This document shows, piece by piece, positions 1 to 7,999 of a stretch of DNA of 15,677 nt (within the stretch, counting starts at the first letter, position 1; each line of letters begins with the position of its first letter). Position numbers and translations under genes: made by a program. A model generated the notes under the pieces. It was not told the origin of the DNA. It saw only the letters and a program-made list of their open reading frames with translations, and made no database searches. This DNA is from Mucidula mucida (taxonomy: Eukaryota; Basidiomycota; Agaricomycetes; Agaricales; Physalacriaceae). The stretch is taken from the NCBI GenBank assembly GCA_015501055.1, contig JADNYV010000783.1, forward strand, positions 1 to 15,677, given 5' to 3'.

Positions 1-191
1 AGTGCCGGATCAGGCAAAACCAAGTGATCCGACTAGCAACTTGTACCCTTCTCTGATCGTAGACGTTCGCACCGAACGTATCGTATACCGAGAGGTTGCT
101 GGCGAACGCGAGGCGCTTACTTGTAGGAGCAGTCGCAGATCGGTGGCAGACGACATCATTGTGCAGAGCGCAGGTGCCGAGGATGGGCGGT

Positions 192-408
192 CTAGGATAG
201 AACATTAATAAACAGTCAGCCACGATAAGTTGTTAGTCACCTTTGGAACACGACGCTTCTCGTCAAACCGGACACACATAACGCTATCCTCGTGGTCCTA
301 GATGACTTGGAGAATATGGATATGTTGAAAATCCCAAACAACGATCCGACGGTCACCGCCGCCGGACGCTAGCATTCCTTCGCTTATGCAGAGGCTCAAT
401 ACACGCCT
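192..408 (-). pseudogene. WD40-repeat protein remnant
   Basis: Read on the minus strand from about 408, the frame gives RRVLSLCISEGMLASGGGD, then RRIVVWDF, a typical WD40 repeat ending with the W-D dipeptide near 334-336. After an in-frame TAG (298-300) the same frame continues with HEDSVMCVRFDEKRR, the beginning of the next blade. WD40 blades form beta-propellers that act as protein-binding platforms; in mushrooms this pattern is common in F-box/WD proteins, which select substrates for ubiquitin ligases, but no F-box is visible here. A possible intron (192-240; GT donor, CCTAG acceptor) follows the second blade. Only about one and a half blades of a normal six to eight are readable, and the sequence loses similarity on both sides, so I call it a decayed fragment. 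A real but heavily interrupted gene running off the left edge is the alternative. Confidence 0.55.
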
Positions 409-983
409 TCTCGGGCATGCGCGCACGTACGCTCGCCGGGCTCTCTGAGATCTCCAGGCTAAGCCGTGGCCCCGACGTATCGATGCGTGGGTCGGATGCG
501 GTGTCGACGGAGGCACCAAGGTTTCTGAGGGTGACACGCTGTTCGATGTTCCTGGTGACGGTGTCCACTGCTGTCAGCTAGTATTGGAGTTCCGCGCTGA
601 AGCAATGCCAGTACTGAATGTCAGCTTTTGCTAGTAACCATTCTAACGCGCTAGGATCCTTTCGTGAGGTCGAAATTTTCCGCAAGACAATCTCTGGCAA
701 TATGGGCTACATTGTTTTCAAAAAGTAGTCGTCCGCAGACGAGATGCTGGCTAGAACAGACTGTGCCTTCTCGAAGTACGCTTGAATATACGTATCCGTA
801 CAATTTGACGAGCCGGCAAACGATGAGTGCTAAGATTCATGAGATACTCGTTGTTGATGTATTTCGAGAAATGAACTTAAACCAGACGAATCCTGAGTGA
901 GAACCACTGAACCGGGAAATCCTCAGCGGTGTTCTTCCCTCTACACGGCGCGATGAATGTCAAGACTTACGCTGCGAGTGGTG
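409..983. other. no assignable gene
   Basis: Short frames occur on both strands but none shows a recognisable domain. The minus strand upstream of the WD40 piece may contain further decayed coding sequence of the same gene. The plus-strand frame at 664-900 (78 codons) has no motif that I recognise. Confidence 0.4.
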
Positions 984-1878
984 TTACCGTATTATGACAC
1001 GAAGAGGGAAGCTCGTATTTCCAGACCGGACATAGTCCCATGAAATCGCCTTCTTGAACCGTCGTCGTAGATGTATCCATGTTTCTGGCCAGTCACCGAG
1101 GCAGGATTGCCTCCGGGACCCCCGTTCATCAACGTTTTGCGCATCGGAGCCGCGACTCAGTCTCAACGGCGGCACGAGAGGGGCGAGCGACGATGGCCCC
1201 AGTTCTGTCTGTCCGGATGGACATCTTTGGACCTTCTCAGTTAAAAATATCAGAAGTAAGAATAGACGCACATTTGAGAATGCCCTCCACTGGAGTTCAA
1301 CCCGACGCCACCGCCTACTTTCAAGTGTACGACGTCCAGGTAGGTCTCGAACAGGCTCTTCATCGTGGACTTGAAATGAGGCCATTTGACGCTTGGGATC
1401 TCGTTGGTCCATGAGACAGACACGTTCGCGTTCGGCGCGTTCCCGTTCAATCATTTCTCTCTCTTGTGCATCACGCGTCTTGGGCGCCTCGCTGCGAGAG
1501 AAAATGGTGGTGGATAGCTGGTACCTGGACCCGGATATTGGAGGTGGATCTGACGCTGAGAGCGGCGGATGTGATGTCGGAGCGTGTGGCATGTTTTGGC
1601 GTAGTGCATGCAGCTCGGGACGGGTTCCTCTTCATATTGTTTGCGGCGAGAAAGGGTGACGCTTTTGACGCGTCGAGAAGGTGATGCCGACGGCGTCGGG
1701 GATGAGAGTAGAGGAGGGTGGCGAGCGTGTCGTGATGTTGGTGATGGTCGTGGTTTATGGAGGAGAATGATGACTCCAAACAGCACTTGATCGCTGTTCG
1801 GATCGTCCGACCCGGATTCTGAGCATCGTCCAACGCGTCGTAGACGTTGAACGTTGAACGATGGGAACGAAAAGGCAA
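984..1878 (-). other. unrecognised coding-like stretch, minus strand
   Basis: The longest minus-strand frame (984-1592, about 200 codons) begins with Pro/Ser-rich sequence and then has a strongly charged run, EREMIERERAERER, suggesting a short helix or coiled coil. From about 1450 down to 1250 a second minus frame reads more like ordered protein (VSVSWTNEIPSVKWPHFKS, then ETYLDVVHLKVG), so a frameshift or intron near 1430 may join the two. A third overlapping minus frame lies at 1471-1878. A GT donor-like site follows the Leu-Lys codons near 1325. I do not recognise a family and cannot define exons. It could be a decayed host gene or simple low-complexity sequence; no function is proposed. 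Confidence 0.25.
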
Positions 1879-1954
1879 TAACCTTGTGGTCTGGTCTGTG
1901 CCAGAAGAAGAGGAACAGCCAGGGGTAGGGGTAGATGCTGGCGCGGTCGTTGAG

Positions 1955-2228
1955 TCAGTCGTGGTCGCGAGTCGCGACTGAGCCAGAGACGGTGACAGTG
2001 ACGATAGCAGTGGCGGCCCCGGTGGTAGAAGAGGTATCCGTAGCGTTCCCTCCCGTTGCAGTAGACTTAGAGCTGATCAAACTTGTCGCCGGGGTTGACA
2101 GCGAAAACCATGCACTTATTGCCTTGACGGCAGTACATCCACGTAGGGTCCGTGTCGGAGACGAGGAGATTCGTTTGAGAGAAGTTATTGGATGAGAGAA
2201 ACACGTCCTGCGCTGGCATTGCTCGCCC
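1955..2228 (-). pseudogene. cupredoxin-like serine-rich secreted protein remnant
   Basis: From about 2228 downwards the minus strand encodes FSQTNLLVSDTDPTWMYCRQ followed by KCMVFAVNPGDKFDQ, which resembles the C-terminal half of fungal extracellular serine-rich cupredoxins (a D-T-x-P-x-W-x-Y-C-x-Q core, then a C-x-x-G-M-V-F-x-V-N-P segment). These are secreted, small blue-copper-like proteins of uncertain role in the cell wall. A change of frame near 2067 leads to a Ser/Thr/Gly/Ala-rich tail (STATGGNATDTSSTTGAATA) typical of the linker after the domain. The His and the Gly-Met spacing expected around the second cysteine are missing, so the copper site looks damaged. The N-terminal half and signal peptide are absent; sequence beyond about 2240 is unrelated repeat-like DNA. 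I infer a truncated, frameshifted gene. Confidence 0.6.
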
Positions 2229-2240
2229 ACTTTCGTGGTC

Positions 2241-2816
2241 GAGGGTCAAGATGTCCGGCTGTCCGGGTCCGGTTAACCGGCTATCCGGATGGGTCTGAGT
2301 TTTCCCTACCTCAAAAACATGGGAAAAACAGGCGGTTTTGGCCTGGTTTATGAAATGCAAAAACCCATCACAAATAGAAAGTTTTGGCCGTGTTGTTCAA
2401 CCATTGAATTTACAAGGAACACACTGTGTTGTGCGGCCGTTGTCACCCTGTCTAAACCGGGCAAAAACTCCGAGTTTCCGGCATGATGTCGGCATTCGAA
2501 AAGAACTGAAGAACACTGAGTTTTCGACCGTTTTTAGCTATATCAAACACCAAACGGTAACAAGAAGTGTTTGGGGTGATTTTTTTGCCCTCAAACTTGA
2601 CTAAAACAGGGTGGTTTGGAGTCGTTATCGGCGCACAGTAACACAAGGAACACACATTGTTTCTATAGTGTTGTGGACATCCGGAAACTAAATAAAATCA
2701 TAATTTTTTGGCCCAGTTTTTTTCACGTTGTGGGACCGCAATCACACACTGTTTTGGGTATGTGTTTGATATGTGTTATATCTGTCGAACCCGGCCCATT
2801 CTCCGTAGTGTGTAGG
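2241..2816. repeat. non-coding, AT-rich, repeat-like stretch
   Basis: This stretch begins with a cluster of TCCGG words around a perfect 12-base palindrome (2269-2280). It continues with AT-rich DNA holding a 13-base direct repeat (acaaggaacacac at 2412-2424 and 2643-2655) and two loosely similar blocks near 2300-2335 and 2575-2615. No frame shows a protein motif. It lies between the broken cupredoxin remnant and the LINE ORF2 tail, so it may be the LINE 3' untranslated region or a separate short insertion. The element type cannot be told from the sequence. Confidence 0.35.
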
Positions 2817-2992
2817 CTATTTAAAGTGGGGGTAATACATAGGCAACGTATAGATGTATTTCAGCATCTCGCAGATGAATTTAGCGGTTAAAAATGCAGC
2901 TCCTTCATCAGGAGAAAACAGGAGGCTTCTCAAGTATGGTAAGCTGGCCCGGGATAGTTTGAGCTCACTGTCTTTAGGTAAGGCAGCTGGAC

Positions 2993-2997
2993 CCCGA
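2993..2997. repeat. target-site duplication of solo LTR, left copy
   Basis: CCCGA immediately left of the solo LTR matches TCCGA immediately to its right (3528-3532) at four of five bases, the length expected for Ty3/gypsy integrases. It marks the LTR as a single insertion event followed by loss of the internal region. Confidence 0.6.
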
Positions 2998-3527
2998 TGT
3001 TAGCGACTGACTATAGCCACATGACTAAACCAGGTACCACAGAGAGACTCAAGGAAAGAAAGTGTTTGTGTTTGTAGAACTAGGCTAGGTCAGGTGTATA
3101 AACGAGATCGGAACTAAAGTACAGTGATACTACGCTACTGCTTATATACTAGTAAGACTGTGTTTGGGACTCCTTGTCCATACATGTTTCCGCTAGGAAT
3201 AACTCCACACCCTTGACCCAGTGTTGTATGCTACTAGTCCGTGAAACCATTAAATACGAGTGGTAACTGCATGTAAGTAATAATACTGAAACAACCATGT
3301 GTGCTACGAGTGTCGGTAGTGTGTATACAATAGAAGTCCATGAGGTATCGGCATGTATGATGTCATCCATGTGTTGGGCGTGTGTCCAACATGAGTACGG
3401 CTTTGGTAATGAAAAGGAGTATGATCGGTGACGAAACAGATGATGAAACAGTCCGTTGATTGATAAGACAAGCCCCCAATAAGATATGATGAGATGTGAA
3501 AATGTGAAAATATGACAATTCATAACA
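2998..3527 (-). repeat. solo LTR of the same gypsy family, inverted
   Basis: This 530-bp block is the reverse complement of the LTR found at 3763-4292 and 9706-10235 and has exactly the same length. On the minus strand it starts TGTTATGA and ends CTAACA, with TATATAAG and the transcript-start region preserved. A near-perfect five-base duplication flanks it, and no internal element sequence is attached, so it is a solo LTR left by LTR-LTR recombination. It interrupts the LINE ORF2 remnant. Its transcript-start segment is TAGTTCCGATCT (complement of 3105-3116), whereas both full-element LTRs have A in place of the G. Confidence 0.92.
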
Positions 3528-3532
3528 TCCGA
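3528..3532. repeat. target-site duplication of solo LTR, right copy
   Basis: TCCGA, partner of CCCGA at 2993-2997; one mismatch is consistent with age. Confidence 0.6.
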
Positions 3533-4142
3533 TCTTTGTCAGGAATATCTCTCGCACTGCCAGGAAGTATAGGTCATCAATACATTTGAACAGTATGTGC
3601 TGAACCGTCTTGACACTGGCTCTACAAATCCGGCACAATCCTTGTTTGCGTGGGATTGCAGCCCAATTTTGAATGTGATGTCCTAATTGTTCCACCGCTA
3701 ACGCGGGGGTTGTGCAGATCATTGATACAACAGCATCTCAATGTTCGGCCACAGGCGCCTTTTGTTATGAATCACCATATTTTCACATTTTCAATCTTAT
3801 CATATCTTATCAGGGGGCTTGTCTTATCAACCAACGGACTGTTTCATCATCTGTTTCGTCACCAATCATACTCCTTTTCATTACCAAAGCCGTACTCATG
3901 TTGGACACATGCCCAACACATGGATAACATCATACATGCTGATACCTCATGAACTTCCTATTGTATACACACCACCGACACTTGTAGCACACATGATTGT
4001 TTCAGTATTATTACTTACATGCAGTTACCACTCGTATTTAATGGTTTCACGGACTAGTAGTATACAACACTGGGTCAAGGGCGTGGAGTTATCCCTAGCG
4101 GAAACACACATGGACAAGGAGTCCCAAACACAGGCTTACTAG

Positions 4143-4150
4143 TATATAAG
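4143..4150 (+). promoter_or_regulatory. TATA box of 5' LTR promoter
   Basis: TATATAAG lies about 30 bases upstream of TAGTTCCAATCT, the place where the transcript should begin. The same box is conserved in the 3' LTR (10086-10093) and in the solo LTR. It would drive the genomic RNA of the element by RNA polymerase II. Confidence 0.75.
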
Positions 4151-4174
4151 CAGTAGTGTAGTATCATTGTACTT

Positions 4175-4186
4175 TAGTTCCAATCT
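4175..4186 (+). promoter_or_regulatory. predicted transcript 5' end, self-primer segment
   Basis: TAGTTCCAATCT begins 32 bases after the start of the TATA box, within the normal spacing for a transcription start. It is complementary at 11 of 12 bases to the primer-binding site just downstream of the LTR (4295-4306). In Tf1-type elements the first bases of the mRNA fold back on that site, are cut, and prime minus-strand synthesis. The single mismatch is an A where the solo LTR has G, at a former CpG. Confidence 0.65.
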
Positions 4187-4294
4187 CGTTTATACACCTG
4201 GCCTAGCCTAGTCTTACAAACACGAACACTTTCTCTTTTAGTTCTTGCTGTGGTACCTGGTTTAATCTTGTGGCTATAGTCAGTCACTAACAGA

Positions 4295-4306
4295 AGATCG
4301 GAACTA
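4295..4306 (+). promoter_or_regulatory. primer-binding site, self-complementary to the transcript start
   Basis: AGATCGGAACTA starts two bases after the LTR ends, the normal place for a primer-binding site. It does not contain the TGG expected for pairing with a tRNA CCA end. Its reverse complement, TAGTTCCGATCT, is the transcript-start segment of this family (perfect in the solo LTR at 3105-3116, one mismatch in 4175-4186 and 10118-10129). This supports self-priming. Confidence 0.7.
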
Positions 4307-4890
4307 CTTTCTACCACCTACCACACATCCCTGATCGTCAATCAGCACTTCGCTGTTTGATCATTGCACATTTCCCCATTCCCTTTCCTATTTACAGATC
4401 GACGGATTCCTAATTCCAGCGCACGTCCGCATACATGTGTATTGGTCCCAGTAGCGCCGGCTAACAGTTAGAGATAACTGCCTCGGGTGCTGGAAGTAGC
4501 CGCTCTTACGAGAACGAACTTTTGACAGTTGCACTTCAGTGGGCGCTGTTTACGGGTCAACCCCCGTTCCCAGGAAAACTTCGGCTTACCTCACACCAGA
4601 GGGACATCGGCTGGGCAATTGCAAACTTGTGACGAGCTCTTGGGCTCCGTAGATACGTAGTCAGTAGTCGGTAAAATAGCGTAGACAGTTATGATACCTA
4701 CCTACTTTACTTACCTTACGATACACACCATCATTCCCCACTCTACCAAGTCCTGGATTCTATTTCAGATCTAGGCAATTCCTCCTTATTCATCCAAACC
4801 TCTATTCCCTCACCCGTTTCATCCAAATCCGCATTATCCATATCCCCACTTTCACCCTTTCACTCTCCGATCCTATCGCCCCGATTTATC
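4307..4890 (+). other. gypsy untranslated leader
   Basis: About 580 bases without a coding frame lie between the primer site and the gag start. The last 160 bases before the ATG (about 4730-4890) are rich in C and T, with many TCC and CCA words, as often seen before fungal start codons. No other element is recognisable in it. Confidence 0.6.
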
Positions 4891-5851
4891 ATGTCCAACG
4901 AAGCATCCGAAGCCGCTCATCACACACCCGCTCATCACGCCAATGACGAAACCAAAGGCCGATCCCTTGTCAACAAGCCTTATGACTATAACGGGGACAA
5001 GTCCAAGTACAAGAGCTGGTGACAATCAATGTTCACATACATCCGTGACAAGAAGAACAACCTCACATCTGACTCCGAAAGGATCAATGTTGTTCTCTCC
5101 TACATCCGAGGAGATCACGTTGATGCATGGGTCCAGAACTACTCGGATCAGAACTTCAACGAGGAAGAAGAGGAATGGACAGTCTCTTGGACTGAGTTCA
5201 AGGAGAACTTGAAGGAGCGATTTGTGGATTCCAACCTCGCGCGAGACGTGCAAGATCAGATTGAGCGGTTGCGCCAGGGGCAAGACACCGCTCAAGATTT
5301 CTTCCAGAAGTTTGAGGTTCTGCTCACTCAGGCGGAATAATCAAAGGATGACGCATATGTTGTACATCATTGACCAGATCTATGGCAGCCGAGACGGGTT
5401 GCCGGTAAAATACAAAAATTGGAAGGCACAGATCATCCAGATTGATCAGCTATGGAGAAGGCGGACGGCGAGCAAGAGGTCTGGCATGCAGTCCCGGCCC
5501 CAAGCTCCGCAGACGGCTACATCGAGAACCAATCCTACGAATCCACCCCCAACGCTGATCACACGACGAGATGCCACCAGTGTTACCTATGGAGGAGCCG
5601 GCAGACCGATGGACATCAACAACGCACGTCAAAGAGGACTCTGCTTCAGCTGTGGCAAACACGGCCATGTCAGCAGGTTCTGTCCCAAGAAGGGTCGACC
5701 CCAGACGATTCGGGGTCTATGGACCAAAATGAATGATGAGGAGAAGAAGAAGCTGGCCGAAGAGTTGGTTTTGCGAAGCTCCCGCAGTAGACGCAGTTCT
5801 GCCGGAGCAGTTGCCAAGGGAAGAATTGTCAGATGCAGAATCTATTTATAG
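4891..5851 (+). pseudogene. gag: gypsy gag (capsid and nucleocapsid), interrupted
   Basis: The ATG at 4891 is the first of the long frame and follows a C/T-rich leader. The frame encodes a polar start, then the capsid-like segment with W-W-type motif (YKSW at 5008-5019), SYIRGDHVDAWVQNY and WTEFKENLKERF, typical of the Ty3/gypsy gag (retrotrans_gag) fold. It is broken by TGA at 5020-5022 and TAA at 5338-5340. Coding then moves to the next frame with DQIYGSRDGLPVKYKNWKAQ and reaches one zinc knuckle, CFSCGKHGHVSRFC (5642-5683; CX2CX4HX4C), which binds the genomic RNA. Gag forms the cytoplasmic virus-like particle. The first stop fits CGA to TGA. The frame closes at 5851, overlapping the pol frame. 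Confidence 0.88.
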
Positions 5852-6164
5852 TACTGGTACTAAGGCATCTAAAATATCATTGACGATTTTACCACCAAAA
5901 CCTGCGAAAGAAAGATACGAACCAAACACACCTGAGTGGGTTGCACAAAGGCTAAAAGAGGACGAAGTGCCGAGAGCAGTGGGAATTTTGAGAGCATGGA
6001 TGCCGGAGCGGAGAGAGAGAGAAGCGACAGAGGAAAAAGTGATGGTGATCAGAGCGCTGACAAAGGAAGCTGCAGTGAAAGTTGTGACGGAGTTGAAAAA
6101 GTCAAGGAAGTACATCCGGGGAACAAAGGGGCAGGACATAAAACTCTGAGTAACCATAAAGAGC

Positions 6165-6480
6165 GTGCATACAGGCTCTGAATGGGAAACAAGTGCCCTT
6201 TGTGACAGCGGAGCAACGGGTTCTTGCGTCAATAAAGAATTTGTCGAGAAGAACGGACTTCCGATCAAGGAGTTACCGGTCAAGCTTCCTGTCTATAATG
6301 CAGATGGAACCTCAAATGAGGGAGGAGCAATCAAAGGCTTTGTGGAGGTCCGGATGAAGATTGGTGATCACGCAGAAAAGATCGAGTTGGCAGTCACCAA
6401 TCTTGGCAAAACAAGTATCTTTTTGGGGCTAGATTGGTTACGATATCACAACCCCACGATCAACTGGACGGAATCCATGT
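6165..6480 (+). other. pol: aspartic protease domain
   Basis: The catalytic motif [15 protein letters not shown] (Asp at 6204-6206) is the retroviral-type D-S/T-G signature. It is followed by the flap region and [17 protein letters not shown], the conserved second-loop and closing strand of Ty3/gypsy proteases. The enzyme dimerises and cuts the polyprotein. This stretch is uninterrupted after the TGA at 6147. Confidence 0.9.
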
Positions 6481-6659
6481 TAACCTTTGATCAATGCCCA
6501 GACCGCTGCGGCTATCTACTCGAGTACGATTTGCCAGAAGATGAAGGAGAAGATGTAAAAGAAAAGTTGGAAGAGGGAGAGCGTTTGTTCTGGATGGACT
6601 GGGACAGCTATTGCAAAAGCGGTGAAAAGCTGAGATCACAACAGCCTTCATCCGCTGCT

Positions 6660-7522
6660 GCACCTTACATTGAGGAATTTTCCAATGTATTTAGCAAGGC
6701 GGACTTTGACAAGTTACCAGAGCGAAGACCCTGGGATCATGCGATAGAACTTACGCCTGGTTCCAAACCGGTTGACTGCAAGGTTTATCCCCTTACCCCA
6801 TCTGAGCAAAAGGCGTTAGATGAGTTCCTGGAAGAAAACATACGGACGGGACGTATACGGCCATCAATTTTACCTATGGCATCACCCTTTTTCTTTGTCA
6901 AAAAGAAGGACGGAAGCCTTTGGCCAGTACAAGATTATCGGAAGTTGAACGACATGACAATCAAGAACCAATACCCCTTGCCGTTGATCCAGGAGCTTAT
7001 CAACAAGTTGAAGGGAGCAAAGGTTTTCACAAAGATGGATGTCCAATGGGGTTACAATAACATCCGGATCAAAGAAGGTGATGAGTGGAAAGCGGCATTT
7101 AGAACAAACCGAGGCCTGTTTGAGCCCTCAGTCATGTTCTTTGGACTCACAAACTCGCCGGCAACGTTCCAATCGTTCATGAATCACATTCTGAAGGAGT
7201 TGATTGATGAAGGACATGTTATAGTTTACTTAGACGACATACTTATTTTACAAACACGTTGGAGGAACATAGGCATATTGTACGACGAGTACTAGAGATA
7301 TTGCGAGTAAATAAGTTGTATTTAAAACCTGAGAAATGTAGTTTTAAGGCACATACTGTAGATTACTTGGGAGTCATTGTTGGAGGAGGAGAAGTGAAGA
7401 TGGATCCGGCAAAAGTGGCCGTAGTGAAGGAATGGAAGGAGCCGACAAAGAAGAAGGAAGTACAGTCATTCCTGGGCTTCTGCAACTTCTACCGACATTT
7501 CATCCGGGGATTTGCGGAGTAG
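6660..7522 (+). other. pol: reverse transcriptase domain
   Basis: Conserved blocks in order: [20 protein letters not shown], then [49 protein letters not shown], and the catalytic YLDD at 7227-7238. The third block supplies the first catalytic Asp (KMD). The thumb continues one frame over as PEKCSFKAHTVDYLGVIVGG and FLGFCNFYRHFIRGFAE. A one-base loss near 7248 separates YLDD from the thumb, and TAG at 7520-7522 closes the second frame. The catalytic residues are intact, but the domain is split. Confidence 0.95.
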
Positions 7523-7990
7523 CAAAGCCATTGACATCGCTAACTGGAAGGGCGAGTGGGTTTGGGGCATGGAGCAGCACGAGGTGTTTGAGGAGTTGAA
7601 ACGGAGGATGATGGAAGAACCCGTTCTGATGTACCAGCGACGACGGCAAGTTTGAGTCGAGGCAGACTCCTCAAACTATGCGAACGGGGCGGTTCTTTCC
7701 CAGTTGGTTGACGGAAAATGGAGACCAGTAGCCTTTTGGTCTTGCGCGCTGAACGAAGTGAGCGCAATTATGAGATCTACGACAAAGAGATGATGGCTAT
7801 ATGGACTCAATCAAGACTGGCGGCAATATCTCCTAGGCGCTAAGGAGACAGTGGAGGTTTTCACCGATCATCAAAACCTTCAGTACTTCAGGAAGCCGCA
7901 GAAGTTGAACCGGAGGCAGGCGCAATGGGTTACGGAGTTGGCGGAATATGACATACAGATGATTCATAAGCCAGGCAGGACGATGGGAAA
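7523..7990 (+). other. pol: RNase H domain, multiply frameshifted
   Basis: Pieces in three frames give the expected order: KGEWVWGMEQHEVFEELKRR, then EADSSNYANGAVLSQLVDGK with the first catalytic Asp, NYEIYDKEMMAI with the catalytic Glu, and FTDHQNLQYF near 7860. After these comes the IHKPGR-type end of the domain. At least four frame changes lie in 470 bases, the densest damage in the element. Confidence 0.88.
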
Positions 7991-7999
7991 GCTGATGCC

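Larger units (their letters stand above)
2817..3762 (-). pseudogene. LINE-type ORF2 C-terminal fragment, split by a solo LTR
   Basis: The minus strand from 3722 reads a C-terminal piece of a non-LTR retrotransposon ORF2 with a zinc-binding motif of the kind found after LINE reverse transcriptases: CRICRASVKTVQHILFKC (3582-3635), spaced C-x2-C-x8-H-x4-C. The frame runs through VREIFLTKIG to the solo LTR at 3527 and resumes at 2997 with VQLPYLKTVSSNYPGPAYHT. After one more frame change near 2937 it gives SPDEGAAFLTAKFICEMLKY, stopping with TAG at 2817-2819. Upstream of 3722 another frame change is needed to continue to the gypsy LTR at 3763. No RT catalytic domain is in the window. ORF2 proteins nick the target and reverse-transcribe in the nucleus; this copy cannot. 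Confidence 0.6.
3763..4292 (+). repeat. gypsy 5' LTR
   Basis: 530 bp, TG..CA ends, with a TATA box and transcript start region. Compared by eye with the 3' LTR it differs at roughly 45 positions plus two one-base indels. Almost all differences are transitions, and more than ten are CpG in one copy against TpG or CpA in the other. Reading frames found inside it have no protein meaning. Confidence 0.95.

Noticed and set aside
1054..1414. Plus-strand frames of 106 and 111 codons
   Set aside because: They lie opposite the longer minus-strand frames, have no recognisable motif and look like antisense shadows.
1935..2195. Plus-strand frame of 86 codons rich in Val and Glu
   Set aside because: It is the antisense of the Ser/Thr-rich cupredoxin tail; its composition is explained by that.
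3149..3523. Frame of 124 codons with hydrophobic, Ser-rich sequence (and its copies at 3650-4142 and 9754-10041)
   Set aside because: It lies inside the LTR and recurs in every LTR copy. LTRs of this class are non-coding, and the frames are not preserved between copies.
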